A DNA stretch of 51,257 nt from Bowmanella yangjiangensis (GCF_017255015.1 NZ_JAFKCS010000024.1:2204-53460); one strand, 5' to 3'. Positions 1-9,751 are shown, numbered from the stretch's first letter. Program-made: numbers and translations. Notes: generated by a model from the letters alone, not told the origin.

Positions 1-109
<109 letters not shown>

Positions 110-168
110 TTAGTTAAGTAAAAAGTTAAAGGTTTAAGGTTAAATTAGAAAAAAATCTCTAATACGTT

Positions 169-1005
<837 letters not shown>

Positions 1006-1039
1006 TTATCCCAACAAGTTTTTTAAAAAATCTTTCATC

Positions 1040-1417
1040 TCAAGGCTTTATTTTTATTAACACGAGCCATTGAGTCAGCATTGTGGCGGCGAAACTGGCA
1101 AACAGCACTGGAGCCTGAACATAAGGCCACTGAAATACCGCCACAAAGATAAAAATCGTCAATATCAGTTTGAATTTAGAGCCCTGACTGAAACTGCGAA
1201 CCACAAGATCATTCTTACTGGCTCCAGCATATCTAAAGGCAAGGTGGGCAAATACGCTATTGGGAATGATGCAGGTAAACACGCCTGCAATTGCGGACAA
1301 CCCGCTGTCAGCCCCCCACAACCACCAAGCAGCAAGGGACAAAACCAAGCCAGTCAGGCTCTGGGCGATTAGTACTCTTCTGGCCAGCAACTTGCCGGTC
1401 CTGGCCAAATCCGCCAC
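1040..1417 (-). CDS. atpI: ATP synthase assembly protein I
   Basis: Small membrane protein encoded first in the atp operon; known family members help c-ring assembly or stability. The 125 residues contain four hydrophobic segments and match AtpI in length and position, directly upstream of atpB with 37 bases between. Sequence conservation in this family is low, so the call rests partly on context. A 133-base gap separates it from parB upstream. Confidence 0.88.
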   Translation of the reverse strand: MADLARTGKLLARRVLIAQSLTGLVLSLAAWWLWGADSGLSAIAGVFTCIIPNSVFAHLAFRYAGASKNDLVVRSFSQGSKFKLILTIFIFVAVFQWPYVQAPVLFASFAATMLTQWLVLIKIKP

Positions 1418-1550
1418 CGCGTTCCCCGCTCAATTCAAACTCAATTCAAAAGCGCCAAAATTATACTGTTTCGCCGTAAATATTCAACAATTACCGGATT
1501 ATGCCTTGGTCTTATAAGATCGAAGAATAAAGCGTCTTGTAGAATGGCAG

Positions 1551-2426
1551 CTAGTGAATCTTAGAAAGAATGCCGTCCAACTCATCCAGGCTGGTATAGC
1601 TGATGACCAGCTTACCTTTACCTTTGCTGTTATGGTTGATAGAAACGGCGGCACCAAGATTCTCGGCAAGTTGCGTTTCTAGTCGCTTAATATCGGGGTC
1701 GGCTTTCTTTTCAGGCTTTGCCGGAGCAGGTTCAAGCAGCTTACGCACCAGCTTTTCGGCATCACGAACCGTCATGCCTTTAGCCACGACGGCACGTGCG
1801 GCTTCTACCTGAAGGTCTCCTTCCAGACCGAGTAATGCACGGGCATGACCCATTTCAATATCGCCGTACTCAAGCAACAATTTAACGTCATCATTGAGAT
1901 TGTTTAAGCGCAGCAGATTGGTCACGCTGGCGCGGGATTTACCTACAGCATCTGCCACTTCCTGGTGAGTCAGTTCAAATTCGTTGAGCAAACGTTGCAG
2001 AGCTTGTGCTTCCTCCATGGCATTGAGGTCTTCACGCTGAATATTTTCAATCAACGCAATAGCCACCGCAGCTTCATCAGGTACATCTTTGATCAAACAG
2101 GGAATTTCGGCCAGTTGTGCCATTTGCGAAGCTCGCCAGCGACGTTCACCCGCGATAATTTCGTACTTTTGTTCTGCCACTTTGCGAACAACGATGGGCT
2201 GGATAATGCCCTGAGAACGGATGGAAGACGCCAGGTCTTCCAGCGCTTCTGGCGACATGTCTTTGCGAGGCTGGTATTTGCCGGGTTGCAAAAACTCAAC
2301 AGGTAACTTTTGCAATTCACCACTTTTTTCGAGCTGTTCCAGGTCCTGTTCCTGTTTGACATGCTGGTTACTGGTAGCCAGTAACGCATCAAGGCCTCGG
2401 CCTAGTCCTCGTTTCTTGCTCGACAT
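1551..2426 (-). CDS. parB: Chromosome partition protein ParB (CTPase clamp)
   Basis: ParB binds parS sites, spreads along DNA as a CTP-dependent clamp and recruits ParA and SMC for origin segregation. The 291-residue protein starts MSSKKRGLGRGLDALL, the ParA-stimulating N-terminal peptide. GERRWRA (93-99) and ENIQREDLN (128-136) are the conserved ParB-domain boxes that bind CTP. A helix-turn-helix follows at about 152-175 (LTHQEVADAVGKSRASVTN) and a C-terminal dimerisation segment ends the protein. It lies 48 bases downstream of parA. Two matching parS sites are present inside recF (18173 and 18797). Confidence 0.97.
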   Translation of the reverse strand: MSSKKRGLGRGLDALLATSNQHVKQEQDLEQLEKSGELQKLPVEFLQPGKYQPRKDMSPEALEDLASSIRSQGIIQPIVVRKVAEQKYEIIAGERRWRASQMAQLAEIPCLIKDVPDEAAVAIALIENIQREDLNAMEEAQALQRLLNEFELTHQEVADAVGKSRASVTNLLRLNNLNDDVKLLLEYGDIEMGHARALLGLEGDLQVEAARAVVAKGMTVRDAEKLVRKLLEPAPAKPEKKADPDIKRLETQLAENLGAAVSINHNSKGKGKLVISYTSLDELDGILSKIH

Positions 2427-2474
2427 GGGATCCTCAAAAGTTCTTGGTTTACTGTGTCGGCGAATTCTAACGGA

Positions 2475-3266
2475 TTAACCCGCTTTGGCTACAGTGGATT
2501 CTCTGTCACGTCGCCGTAAAATTTCACCAGCCAATGCCAAATAGGCCTTAGCACCAGCAGAAGATTTTTCATAATACATGGCTGGCGCACCGAAACTAGG
2601 TGCCTCAGCCAAACGCACATTGCGGGGAATAACCGTACGGTAAACCTGTTCGCCAAAGTGGCGTTTTAGCTGCTCGGATACATCATTAGCCAGACGGTTA
2701 CGAGGATCATACATAGTGCGCAGCACACCCTCGATTTTAAGCTCGGGATTAACCACAGAGGCCAATTTACGAATAGTATCCATCAGCGCTGTCAGCCCCT
2801 CCAACGCATAGTATTCGCACTGCATGGGCACTAAAACCGAATCTGCCGCCGCCATGGCATTGACCGTAAGTTGGTTTAGGGAAGGGGGGCAATCGATGAA
2901 AATGTAGTCGTAATAATCGCGAACCGGCTTGAGGGCATTACGTAATCTGACTTCGCGGGCAAACTGCTCCATCAGCTTGATTTCAGCCGCAGTGACATCA
3001 CCGTTGGCAGCGATCAGGTGATATTTACCGGACGTTTCTTTGATAATGACGTCATCAATAGGTTTTTCTTCAATTAACAACTCATAGCAAGTCGCGTCTA
3101 CGTCAAACTTATCGACGCCACTGCCCATAGTCGCATTTCCCTGCGGATCAAGATCAATTAGTAAAACCTTGCGCCGGGTTGCCGCCATGGATGCGGCAAC
3201 ATTCACCGCAGTGGTCGTTTTGCCTACACCGCCCTTTTGATTTGCAATGGCAATAACCTTACCCAA
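2475..3266 (-). CDS. parA: Chromosome partition ATPase ParA (Soj)
   Basis: Walker-type ATPase that works with ParB to separate newly replicated origins. Taken from a TTG at 3266 it reads MGKVIAIANQKGG, the standard family N-terminus, with the deviant Walker A KGGVGKTT at residues 11-18. IDLDPQGNAT and FIDCPPSL are the further ATPase motifs. A GTG at 3281 would add five residues but has no Shine-Dalgarno sequence, whereas GGGGA stands 8-10 bases before the TTG; I therefore prefer the TTG. It follows rsmG closely and precedes parB, the usual mnmG-rsmG-parA-parB order beside oriC. Confidence 0.95.
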   Translation of the reverse strand: MGKVIAIANQKGGVGKTTTAVNVAASMAATRRKVLLIDLDPQGNATMGSGVDKFDVDATCYELLIEEKPIDDVIIKETSGKYHLIAANGDVTAAEIKLMEQFAREVRLRNALKPVRDYYDYIFIDCPPSLNQLTVNAMAAADSVLVPMQCEYYALEGLTALMDTIRKLASVVNPELKIEGVLRTMYDPRNRLANDVSEQLKRHFGEQVYRTVIPRNVRLAEAPSFGAPAMYYEKSSAGAKAYLALAGEILRRRDRESTVAKAG

Positions 3267-3287
3267 GACAGTCTTCCCCACGTTCAG

Positions 3288-3926
3288 TTAGATTTTCTGG
3301 ATCTTGACCAGATGGCGTTGCGCATCCAGACCCGGTACTTCCAGCTTGACGACCTCGCAGACCTTGAAGTTCGCGGGAATTTCGTCCAATTCTTCGGCTG
3401 GAAATTGGCCCTTGAGGGCTAAAAAAGTCCCTTGAGAATCTACCAGATGCTGGCACCAGTGCAACATATCTTTTATGGATGCAAAAGCGCGGCTTAGAAC
3501 GCCATCATAAGGCACATGCTGATGAAACTCTTCCACACGACTCTGCACCGCCTGAACATTGGTCAAACCAAGCTCATGAACAACTTGTTTAATAAAACGT
3601 ATCCGTTTGCCCAGACTGTCTAACAGCACAAACTTTGTATCAGGCAGCATGATGGCCAGAGGAATCCCAGGTAAACCAGGCCCAGTTCCTACGTCGATAT
3701 AGTGCTTACCAGTGATTTGCGGCGCAACAACCACGGAGTCAAGAATATGCCTAATCAGCATTTCCTTAGGATCGCGCACAGAGGTGAGGTTGTAGGCTTT
3801 GTTCCACTTATCCATCAACTGTACAAAACCCACAAGCTTCTCAGTCTTTGATTGCTCTACAGGCAAGCCCATTTTGACCAGATAGGTATTCAAACTGGCC
3901 AGCAATTCACTATCAATTTTCATCAT
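3288..3926 (-). CDS. rsmG: 16S rRNA (guanine527-N7)-methyltransferase
   Basis: RsmG (GidB) methylates G527 of 16S rRNA using S-adenosylmethionine. The product of about 212 residues (E. coli 207) has the SAM-binding loop [15 protein letters not shown] and the downstream SRAFASI segment. The longest frame begins with a TTG at 3929, but the ATGs at 3926 and 3923 follow at once. With ATG 3926 the start overlaps the mnmG stop as TGATG, which suggests translational coupling. Confidence 0.96.
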   Translation of the reverse strand: MMKIDSELLASLNTYLVKMGLPVEQSKTEKLVGFVQLMDKWNKAYNLTSVRDPKEMLIRHILDSVVVAPQITGKHYIDVGTGPGLPGIPLAIMLPDTKFVLLDSLGKRIRFIKQVVHELGLTNVQAVQSRVEEFHQHVPYDGVLSRAFASIKDMLHWCQHLVDSQGTFLALKGQFPAEELDEIPANFKVCEVVKLEVPGLDAQRHLVKIQKI

Positions 3927-5827
3927 CAAGCTGATTCTTTATCCAATTTTTTTAGCAAGCCCTGCTTTTTGAGGTGTACAAGCAGCAATGAGATAGCAGC
4001 AGGTGTGATCCCGGAGATCCTGGATGCTTTACCAACAGTTTCAGGGCGGGCCGATTTGAGCTTGGCCACCACTTCGTTGGACAAACCAGAAATGCCGGCA
4101 TAATCCAGATCAATAGGCAGTAAGGTATTCTCATTGCGTTGCGTCCGCTCGATTTCATCTTTCTGCCGCTCGATGTAACCAGCGTACTTGATCTGAATCT
4201 CAACTTGCTCAGCAGCTTGAGGATCATTCAGGCCAGGGCCAAGATCGCTGATTTGCATCAAGTCGGCATAAGTAACTTCAGGTCGACGAACCAACTCTTC
4301 TAGTGAATGCTCGCGAGAAATCGGATTTTTCAGCTTCAGATTCAACTCAGGAACTGCTGCATGTCCAGGATGGATCCATTGACTACGCAAGCGCTGTCTT
4401 TCAACCTCAATGGCTTCCAGTTTAGCGTTAAAAGCAGACCAGCGAATATCATCCACCAGCCCCAATTCGCGACCTTTAGCGGTTAAGCGCAAATCCGCGT
4501 TATCTTCGCGCAGTAGCAAACGATATTCTGCGCGACTGGTAAACATACGATAAGGTTCCTGCGTGCCCATAGTTGCCAGATCGTCGATCAACACACCAAC
4601 ATAAGCCTCATCACGACGAGGTGTCCAGCTGGCTTTCCCCTGAACCTGTAATGCAGCATTCATACCTGCGATGAGCCCCTGGGCGCCGGCTTCTTCATAG
4701 CCAGTGGTACCGTTAATTTGTCCGGCAAAGAACAACCCATTAATGTACTTAGTTTCCAAAGATTGCTTGAGATCTCTGGGATCAAAAAAGTCATACTCGA
4801 TGGCGTAACCTGGGCGAACAATATGAGCATTCTCAAATCCCTTGATGGAGCGCACTAATTGCCACTGAACATCAAAAGGCAAACTAGTGGAAATCCCATT
4901 CGGGTATATTTCAATGCTATTTAACCCCTCAGGTTCAACAAAGATCTGATGTGAGGTTTTATCCGCGAAACGTACGATCTTATCTTCAATAGAAGGGCAA
5001 TATCTTGGCCCAATTCCTTCAATAACCCCAGCATACATCGGTGATTGATGCAGATTATTGCGGATAATTTCGTGCGTTTTCTCATTAGTATGGGTGATAT
5101 AACAAGGGATCTGTCTGGGGTGATCCTGGATCTTACCCAAATAAGAAAATACCGGTAAAGGATCATCTCCAGGTTGTTCCTGCATGGCTGAAAAATCCAA
5201 TGTTCTAGCGTCTAAACGCGCCGGTGTACCGGTTTTCAGTCGCCCGACTCTGAATGGCAGTGCTCGCAATCTTTGCGCCAGAGCATTGGATGGCGGATCC
5301 CCAGCCCTGCCTCCCTGATAATTCTGCAGGCCAATGTGGATAATACCACCCAGGAAAGTGCCAACAGTAAGAACAACAGCACTTGCCTGAAATTTTAATC
5401 CCATCTGGGTAACCACACCGGTCACCCGATCGTTTTCAACGATGAGATCTTCGCAAGATTGTTGAAACAAGGTCAGGTTAGGTTGCTGTTCAAGAATGTT
5501 GCGAATGGCTGCCTTGTACAGGCTACGGTCAGCTTGTGCGCGGGTCGCGCGCACTGCAGGGCCCTTGCTTGAATTCAGAGTTCTGAATTGGATCCCACCC
5601 AGATCCGCGGCAAGTGCCATAGCCCCCCCTAGGGCATCTATCTCTTTGACCAGATGGCCTTTACCTATTCCACCAATAGCAGGATTACAGGACATTTGCC
5701 CGAGTGTATCGATGTTATGTGTCAGCAACAGGGTTTTCATACCCATTCTGGATGATGCTAATGCCGCTTCTGTGCCTGCATGACCGCCACCAATGACAAT
5801 CACATCAAACTTTTCTGTGTAAAACAT
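3926..5827 (-). CDS. mnmG: tRNA uridine-5-carboxymethylaminomethyl modification enzyme MnmG
   Basis: With MnmE, this FAD enzyme installs the cmnm5 group at the wobble uridine of several tRNAs. The 633 residues match the family (E. coli 629). The FAD dinucleotide-binding loop [10 protein letters not shown] is at residues 13-22, and [12 protein letters not shown] carries one of the conserved cysteines. A helical C-terminal domain for MnmE binding follows. It flanks oriC on the left, as in E. coli. A weak promoter candidate lies upstream: a TAGAAT-like -10 (minus strand, 5862-5867) followed by a GC-rich discriminator, the kind linked to stringent control. Confidence 0.98.
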   Translation of the reverse strand: MFYTEKFDVIVIGGGHAGTEAALASSRMGMKTLLLTHNIDTLGQMSCNPAIGGIGKGHLVKEIDALGGAMALAADLGGIQFRTLNSSKGPAVRATRAQADRSLYKAAIRNILEQQPNLTLFQQSCEDLIVENDRVTGVVTQMGLKFQASAVVLTVGTFLGGIIHIGLQNYQGGRAGDPPSNALAQRLRALPFRVGRLKTGTPARLDARTLDFSAMQEQPGDDPLPVFSYLGKIQDHPRQIPCYITHTNEKTHEIIRNNLHQSPMYAGVIEGIGPRYCPSIEDKIVRFADKTSHQIFVEPEGLNSIEIYPNGISTSLPFDVQWQLVRSIKGFENAHIVRPGYAIEYDFFDPRDLKQSLETKYINGLFFAGQINGTTGYEEAGAQGLIAGMNAALQVQGKASWTPRRDEAYVGVLIDDLATMGTQEPYRMFTSRAEYRLLLREDNADLRLTAKGRELGLVDDIRWSAFNAKLEAIEVERQRLRSQWIHPGHAAVPELNLKLKNPISREHSLEELVRRPEVTYADLMQISDLGPGLNDPQAAEQVEIQIKYAGYIERQKDEIERTQRNENTLLPIDLDYAGISGLSNEVVAKLKSARPETVGKASRISGITPAAISLLLVHLKKQGLLKKLDKESA

Positions 5828-5948
5828 CTTTCACTCTGACCTGCCAAAATTTGGGGCGCATATTCTATAGATTTTCCTGGCTAAACGGAACGATTAAAAT
5901 TCGAGCAGGGGATCTATGCGATCCTCTGATCCGGATAAGAAAAGAAAG

Positions 5949-5971
5949 GATCTATTCTGATCTCTTTATTT
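5949..5971 (+). other. oriC AT-rich 13-mers (DNA unwinding element)
   Basis: Two overlapping 13-mers begin with GATCT: GATCTATTCTGAT (5949-5961) and GATCTCTTTATTT (5959-5971). The second differs at one base from the E. coli right-hand 13-mer as I recall it (GATCTATTTATTT). The following 20 bases are almost pure A/T. In E. coli such repeats are where DnaA first opens the duplex. Confidence 0.75.
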
Positions 5972-6028
5972 ATATTTATTATATTTAAGCAGACACGATC
6001 CTCTGGATAAGCCATTTTAATTATTACC

Positions 6029-6041
6029 AATCAATAACATA
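6029..6041 (+). promoter_or_regulatory. Possible IHF site in oriC
   Basis: AATCAATAACATA fits the IHF consensus WATCAANNNNTTR with one mismatch. It lies between the R1-like and R5M-like DnaA boxes, the position of the IHF site in E. coli oriC. The position is the stronger argument; the consensus alone is loose. Confidence 0.45.
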
Positions 6042-6106
6042 GGTAACGATCTTAGGTGTGAGTAATCGTTGATCTATTGGGTATAAGCTGGGATCAAAAC
6101 GCGATC

Positions 6107-6115
6107 TTATCCACA
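6107..6115 (+). promoter_or_regulatory. DnaA box (R2-equivalent)
   Basis: Perfect TTATCCACA. It follows the conserved block at 6081-6096 as R2 does in E. coli, where R2 is TTATACACA. Confidence 0.88.
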
Positions 6116-6180
6116 GTCGATTTTCTTGTCTAAGTTATTCTTGCATTGATCAAAGGTTGATCACAGTAAACCTATAGATC

Positions 6181-6189
6181 TTATCCACA
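6181..6189 (+). promoter_or_regulatory. DnaA box (R4-equivalent)
   Basis: Perfect TTATCCACA at the right side of the origin, in the same orientation as E. coli R4. Confidence 0.88.
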
Positions 6190-6213
6190 ATTCCTTTATT
6201 CCTGTGGCTTCGC

Positions 6214-6222
6214 TGTGAATAA
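6214..6222 (-). promoter_or_regulatory. DnaA box TTATTCACA
   Basis: A consensus TTATNCACA box on the minus strand, facing the box at 6181 across 24 bases. It lies beyond the R4-equivalent, so it may be an extra box compared with E. coli oriC. Confidence 0.7.
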
Positions 6223-6369
6223 ACTATGAGTTGATCCTGAGTAAGATCCTAAGATCTGAGTGGCGATAAGGGAGATCAGCGATCAGGAAGGTGCGGCGAG
6301 ATCTGGGGATAATGATCTGAAAATGATGGCGGCGCTGACGGCGATATTTTTTGCCGTCAGCAGAAATAG

Positions 6370-7224
6370 TTATCTAACTTGGTTAGGAACATAGCCTGAG
6401 GTGGATTTTTTACTGGCAGATGTAAAATCGTCTGTGACTGTTTTACGTCGGCTGGGACCACTGAATCGAACTTTATAGGTGTCGTATTCCTTGATTGATT
6501 CAAAGCAATAAGGCCCCAGAGCCTGTTCAAGCCCAGTGAGATCATGATTAGTTATTAGAATACAGTTTTTATTCTGGCTATGACGCTGGCGCAGTAAGGT
6601 GCCTAACCAGCTTTGTGTGCTCTTCTTTAGTACGGTTTCGTTTACGCAGACTTCGTCTAAGATTAATAGATCCACAGACATAAGCTCCTGGGTGATCTCA
6701 CGAAACTTCTGTCCTATGTCATCCTTGGCTGAATAATCATAGGAAAAGTACCGCATTTCCAGCAAGCTGGTCAGTTGACGATACAAAACGGATATTTCAT
6801 AGCGATCTATAAGCTCATGCGCTATGGCGCCGGCAATATGCGATTTTCCTCGACCATAGTCCCCATAGAACACCATCATATGTGAGCCACTGGCTCGCCA
6901 GCTGGGGTCACTATGGGCGGCTATAAAAGACTGTGCAATGCTCACCGCTTCTGTGACGTCCGGACTGTCCTGAATGAGGTTGTCAAATGTCCACTTCGGA
7001 TTTAAGTCAGAACGGCCGTGAATTTGCTCTATGCGCTTCCGTTTGGCATCTAGTTGCTGCTGACGTACTTCGTTGTTAGCTTGTTGTTCGTACTCTTTGC
7101 GAAGCTGCGCATAGTCTTTTACTTGCTCTACCGGTTTGGTCTTCCCCAAGGTTCGGCCGAGTTGTTCGATTTTATCCTTTAGGCTTTGCACTGTATTTCT
7201 CCACCAGTTTCTTGGCGTTTTCAT
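6370..7224 (-). CDS. DnaC-like replicative helicase loader ATPase
   Basis: AAA+ ATPase of the DnaC/IstB type, expected to load the DnaB helicase. It has Walker A GDYGRGKS (121-128), Walker B LLILDE (186-191) and sensor 1 ITNHD (224-228). A charged helical N-terminus (about 30-70) is followed by HGRSDLNP and WTFDNL, comparable to the DnaC linker. At 284 residues it is longer than E. coli DnaC (245). The ATG at 7224 has GGAG nine bases upstream but overlaps the dnaT-like gene by 53 bases. A GTG at 7191 has a stronger signal (GGTGGAGA, 6 bases away) and cuts the overlap to 20. It ends at the edge of oriC and is transcribed into it. Function is inferred from motifs and from pairing with a DnaT-like gene. 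Confidence 0.85.
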   Translation of the reverse strand: MKTPRNWWRNTVQSLKDKIEQLGRTLGKTKPVEQVKDYAQLRKEYEQQANNEVRQQQLDAKRKRIEQIHGRSDLNPKWTFDNLIQDSPDVTEAVSIAQSFIAAHSDPSWRASGSHMMVFYGDYGRGKSHIAGAIAHELIDRYEISVLYRQLTSLLEMRYFSYDYSAKDDIGQKFREITQELMSVDLLILDEVCVNETVLKKSTQSWLGTLLRQRHSQNKNCILITNHDLTGLEQALGPYCFESIKEYDTYKVRFSGPSRRKTVTDDFTSASKKSTSGYVPNQVR

Positions 7225-7816
7225 CTGCTGCTACTCCGGGTGTAGCAGAAACAAATTGTTGCCCGATTTTATGTCTGCTACCCGGTGTCAGACGAGACTT
7301 TTTCAATTGTAGAACGAATCGCTGCGTCCACTGAAATTGGGTCAGGCTAATTTCCGGACGACTTAACCAATATGCGATGAACTCGCCGACGTCTTCATCA
7401 GAATACTGGTTATCCAACAAACCTACCAACTGACTTAATTCATCAAATAATCTCTGGTTTGGGCGCCAGTCGACAGACATACACTGCCAATGCAGATGTA
7501 AGGTTTGGTATTGGGTCTGTGATGCCACAACCAGAGGAAGTAGTAATTGCTGGCCATTTAAGCTGCGACTGCTAATACATTCATCGCGGCTGTCTACTAA
7601 ACCAGCGTCAGCAAGTTCTCGTAATAACTGATTGATATGTCTGCCTAGACTCAGCAACGGCTGTTTACTGTTAAGCAGAGCTAGTAGTTTACGGTAGTTC
7701 AGGGGCTTGGTTAAGCCAGTTGTATTATCAGCGTCTGGTCGCAAGCCCAGGCAATAAAGTACTCTGGCTTCGTTGCTCAGAGCCCCATTTAGCGCAATCA
7801 ATTCGGACTGATTCAA
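7172..7816 (-). CDS. DnaT-like primosomal protein
   Basis: The 214-residue product has an N-terminal winged-helix-like region (about 10-75, with HINQLLRELADAGLV as probable recognition helix). The C-terminal part (about 118-178) contains FIAYWLSRPEISLTQFQWTQ, which resembles the DnaT ssDNA-binding domain (aromatic-rich, FxxYW...QWxQ). DnaT partners DnaC in helicase loading in enterics. The start is TTG at 7816 with AGAGG six bases upstream, overlying the mioC stop three bases away, so the two are probably translationally coupled. It precedes the dnaC-like gene in the same direction. I infer a DnaT role; the N-terminal half has no counterpart that I can place. Confidence 0.72.
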   Translation of the reverse strand: MNQSELIALNGALSNEARVLYCLGLRPDADNTTGLTKPLNYRKLLALLNSKQPLLSLGRHINQLLRELADAGLVDSRDECISSRSLNGQQLLLPLVVASQTQYQTLHLHWQCMSVDWRPNQRLFDELSQLVGLLDNQYSDEDVGEFIAYWLSRPEISLTQFQWTQRFVLQLKKSRLTPGSRHKIGQQFVSATPGVAADENAKKLVEKYSAKPKG

Positions 7817-7819
7817 TTG

Positions 7820-8278
7820 TTACCTCTGCAACCGGGATTTTATTGCGTCGCGAACTAAGTCGGATTCAAACCAGGCTACAACTTCATCTTCAGGAACGGG
7901 GTGTTGTAACACATCAATCAGTATGGGCTCAGCCAGTAGCGTGGCACCTGCGTTATTTAACAGTGTCTGCATCTGCTTGGCGCCTTCACAGAAAGTATCG
8001 TAGCTACTGTCCCCCAGTCCGACTAAAAGATAGGCAAGCTGAGGTAATTGCTGTTCTTCAAGCTGTTTGGAAAAAGGTTTTATATTGTCTGGTAGCTCAC
8101 CCGCCCCATGAGTTGATGTGCAGACAAGCCATAGGGCTGAATTGTCTAAATCAGCCAGATCCGGCTTTAGATGCAGTTGGTTGGGAATTTCCATTTCCTG
8201 CAATTTTTCGACTAGTGCATCGGCAACATACTCAGTTGCACCCAACATTGAACCGACCAGTATTTCTATTTTTTGCAT
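7820..8278 (-). CDS. mioC: Flavodoxin-like protein MioC
   Basis: FMN-binding flavodoxin-fold protein; E. coli MioC was identified as needed for biotin synthase activity in vitro. From ATG 8278 it has 152 residues (E. coli 147) and begins MQKIEILVGSMLGATEYVAD, with the phosphate loop in GSMLGATEY, followed by CTSTHGAGELPDN and GLGDSSYDTFC, the other flavin-contact loops. A longer frame to 8311 would start inside the promoter -10 element, so the shorter start is preferred. In E. coli mioC abuts oriC; here two loader genes lie between. Confidence 0.93.
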   Translation of the reverse strand: MQKIEILVGSMLGATEYVADALVEKLQEMEIPNQLHLKPDLADLDNSALWLVCTSTHGAGELPDNIKPFSKQLEEQQLPQLAYLLVGLGDSSYDTFCEGAKQMQTLLNNAGATLLAEPILIDVLQHPVPEDEVVAWFESDLVRDAIKSRLQR

Positions 8279-8309
8279 GTCAAAATGTGCTGATAACCTC
8301 AATGCCGGC

Positions 8310-8318
8310 ATTATATCA
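8310..8318 (-). promoter_or_regulatory. Extended -10 promoter of mioC-dnaT-dnaC
   Basis: The minus strand reads TGATATAAT, a perfect TATAAT preceded by the extended -10 TGN. No good -35 is present, as is common with extended -10 promoters. Transcription would start near 8303, about 25 bases before the mioC ATG, and run through the loader genes into oriC. A 10-base palindrome TTGTCGACAA (8321-8330) lies just upstream and could bind a regulator. Confidence 0.6.
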
Positions 8319-8440
8319 AGTTGTCGACAAATTAGCCTTGATTGCTTTTATGCCTGACGGCCGTTGACTATGTTTATAGCTATAGTGAAATGATCAGCGT
8401 AGTTTTAACAGACAAGTGCTTTGTGAGATCAGAGTTGCCA

Positions 8441-9751
8441 ATGAGCCAAGCCACTTATATTGAGGAAGCGTTGCTGTTCAGCAACGAAGATGAGGAGTTA
8501 CAAAATTGTCGCGATAGCAATCAACCCTGGAAGGTGCTGATTGTTGATGATGATGAAGAAGTACACATACTGACGCGTTTGGTATTACGTGACTTAGTCT
8601 TTGAGCAGCGTCCACTGTTGTTGTTAAGTGCTAAAAGCGCGGCAGAGGCACGTAAGGTGCTAGCCGATGAGCAGGATATTGCACTGGTGTTGCTGGATGT
8701 AGTGATGGAGTCTGATGATGCAGGCTTACAGTTAGTTAAGTTTATAAGGGGGGAGCTTGGGAATGATGAAGTGCGCATTATTTTGCGCACCGGGCAACCT
8801 GGCCATGCACCAGAGCAGGAAATTATTCTCCAGTATGATATTAACGATTACAAAGGTAAGACTGAGCTAACCGTTCAGAAGCTTTTTACAGCGGTAATTG
8901 CTTCTCTTCGTACTTATATGTACATCGAAAAAGTCACGCAGTTAAATCAACATTTAGAACAAAAAGTGCAGGATCGTACCCAGGAGCTCGAAAAAGCCAA
9001 CACCCGTTTACAACAATCCCTGAAACTTTTGGAAGATGGTGAAAAGGCGGGCAAACAGGTCCAGTTCAAGCTACTACCGGAAAAGGAACTTTCTTTAACT
9101 TCATTGAAGTTCTCCCATTTTTTAATGCCCTCAGAAATTATGAGTGGAGATTTCGTCGATTACTTTTCTATCGATGACCGTTATATCGGGTTTTATTTGG
9201 CGGATGTGGCTGGCCACGGGGTGTCGTCTGCTTTTATTACTATTTACCTAAAGCGCTTTATTACCACTCTGCAGGAACAATATCGTTTCAATAAGCAAAC
9301 TGCACTTATCGATCCCGCCTCTGTATTGTCTATGTTGAATCAAGCATTAATCTCCGATGATTTGGGTAAGCATATTGCGATTTTTTATGCTGTGGTTGAT
9401 TTGCAGTCCAATCAATTGAGCTACGCGAATGCTGGGCTCTTTCCCTGGCCGGTATTGATTCAAAATGGGCAATCCAGCTTTATAGAGACTAAAGGCACGC
9501 CGGTAGGATTGTTTGATTTTACGCAATATCAAACGAGTCAATGCCATCTGGCTGATGAATTCAGGCTATTTGTTTGTTCCGACGGCATACTCGACATCAT
9601 GCAAGACAGCAATCTGGAAGATAAAATGAGTAAATTACTTGGCTGTCTGAAGCTTATACCTAAAACTCAGAATGTCTTGGCTGAGCAGTTTAAAATTACC
9701 GATTCGACCAGTTTGTCAGATGATTTGACAGTATTGAGCGTACTTCGCTAA
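8441..9751 (+). CDS. Response regulator with PP2C-type serine phosphatase output
   Basis: The 436-residue protein joins a receiver domain (about 30-150; acidic DDD at 36-38, phosphoacceptor Asp86 in LLDVVM, Lys near 138-140), a coiled coil (about 160-205) and an RsbU/SpoIIE-type phosphatase domain (about 205-435; metal-ligand motifs SGDF at 236-239 and ADVAGHG at 254-260). Such proteins dephosphorylate a STAS-domain antagonist when phosphorylated, as in Pseudomonas HsbR. The next gene encodes exactly such a STAS protein. The frame is open to 8342, but ATG 8441 (MSQATYIEEAL) gives the expected N-terminus. No RsbW-type kinase is present in the protein or nearby. Confidence 0.88.
   Translation: MSQATYIEEALLFSNEDEELQNCRDSNQPWKVLIVDDDEEVHILTRLVLRDLVFEQRPLLLLSAKSAAEARKVLADEQDIALVLLDVVMESDDAGLQLVKFIRGELGNDEVRIILRTGQPGHAPEQEIILQYDINDYKGKTELTVQKLFTAVIASLRTYMYIEKVTQLNQHLEQKVQDRTQELEKANTRLQQSLKLLEDGEKAGKQVQFKLLPEKELSLTSLKFSHFLMPSEIMSGDFVDYFSIDDRYIGFYLADVAGHGVSSAFITIYLKRFITTLQEQYRFNKQTALIDPASVLSMLNQALISDDLGKHIAIFYAVVDLQSNQLSYANAGLFPWPVLIQNGQSSFIETKGTPVGLFDFTQYQTSQCHLADEFRLFVCSDGILDIMQDSNLEDKMSKLLGCLKLIPKTQNVLAEQFKITDSTSLSDDLTVLSVLR

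Larger units (their letters stand above)
5911..6317. other. oriC: Chromosomal replication origin oriC
   Basis: The non-coding interval between mnmG and the dnaC-like gene holds 20 GATC (Dam) sites within about 407 bases, where one or two would be expected by chance. Left to right it has an AT-rich unwinding region with two 13-mer-like repeats (5949-5971), an R1-like DnaA box (6002-6010, minus), an IHF-like site (6029-6041), an R5M-like box (6057-6065, minus), the block GTATAAGCTGGGATCA (6081-6096), which I recall as identical in E. coli oriC just before R2, and perfect boxes at 6107 and 6181. This matches the E. coli element order, so I place the origin here and not upstream of dnaA, where only three GATC sites occur. 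Confidence 0.95.

Noticed and set aside
5828-6369. Small genes in the origin interval
   Set aside because: No frame with a start and ribosome-binding site; base content and sites are explained by oriC.
7720-8367. Plus-strand open frame of 215 codons
   Set aside because: Antisense to the dnaT-like gene and mioC, with no recognisable domain; mioC motifs are clear on the other strand.
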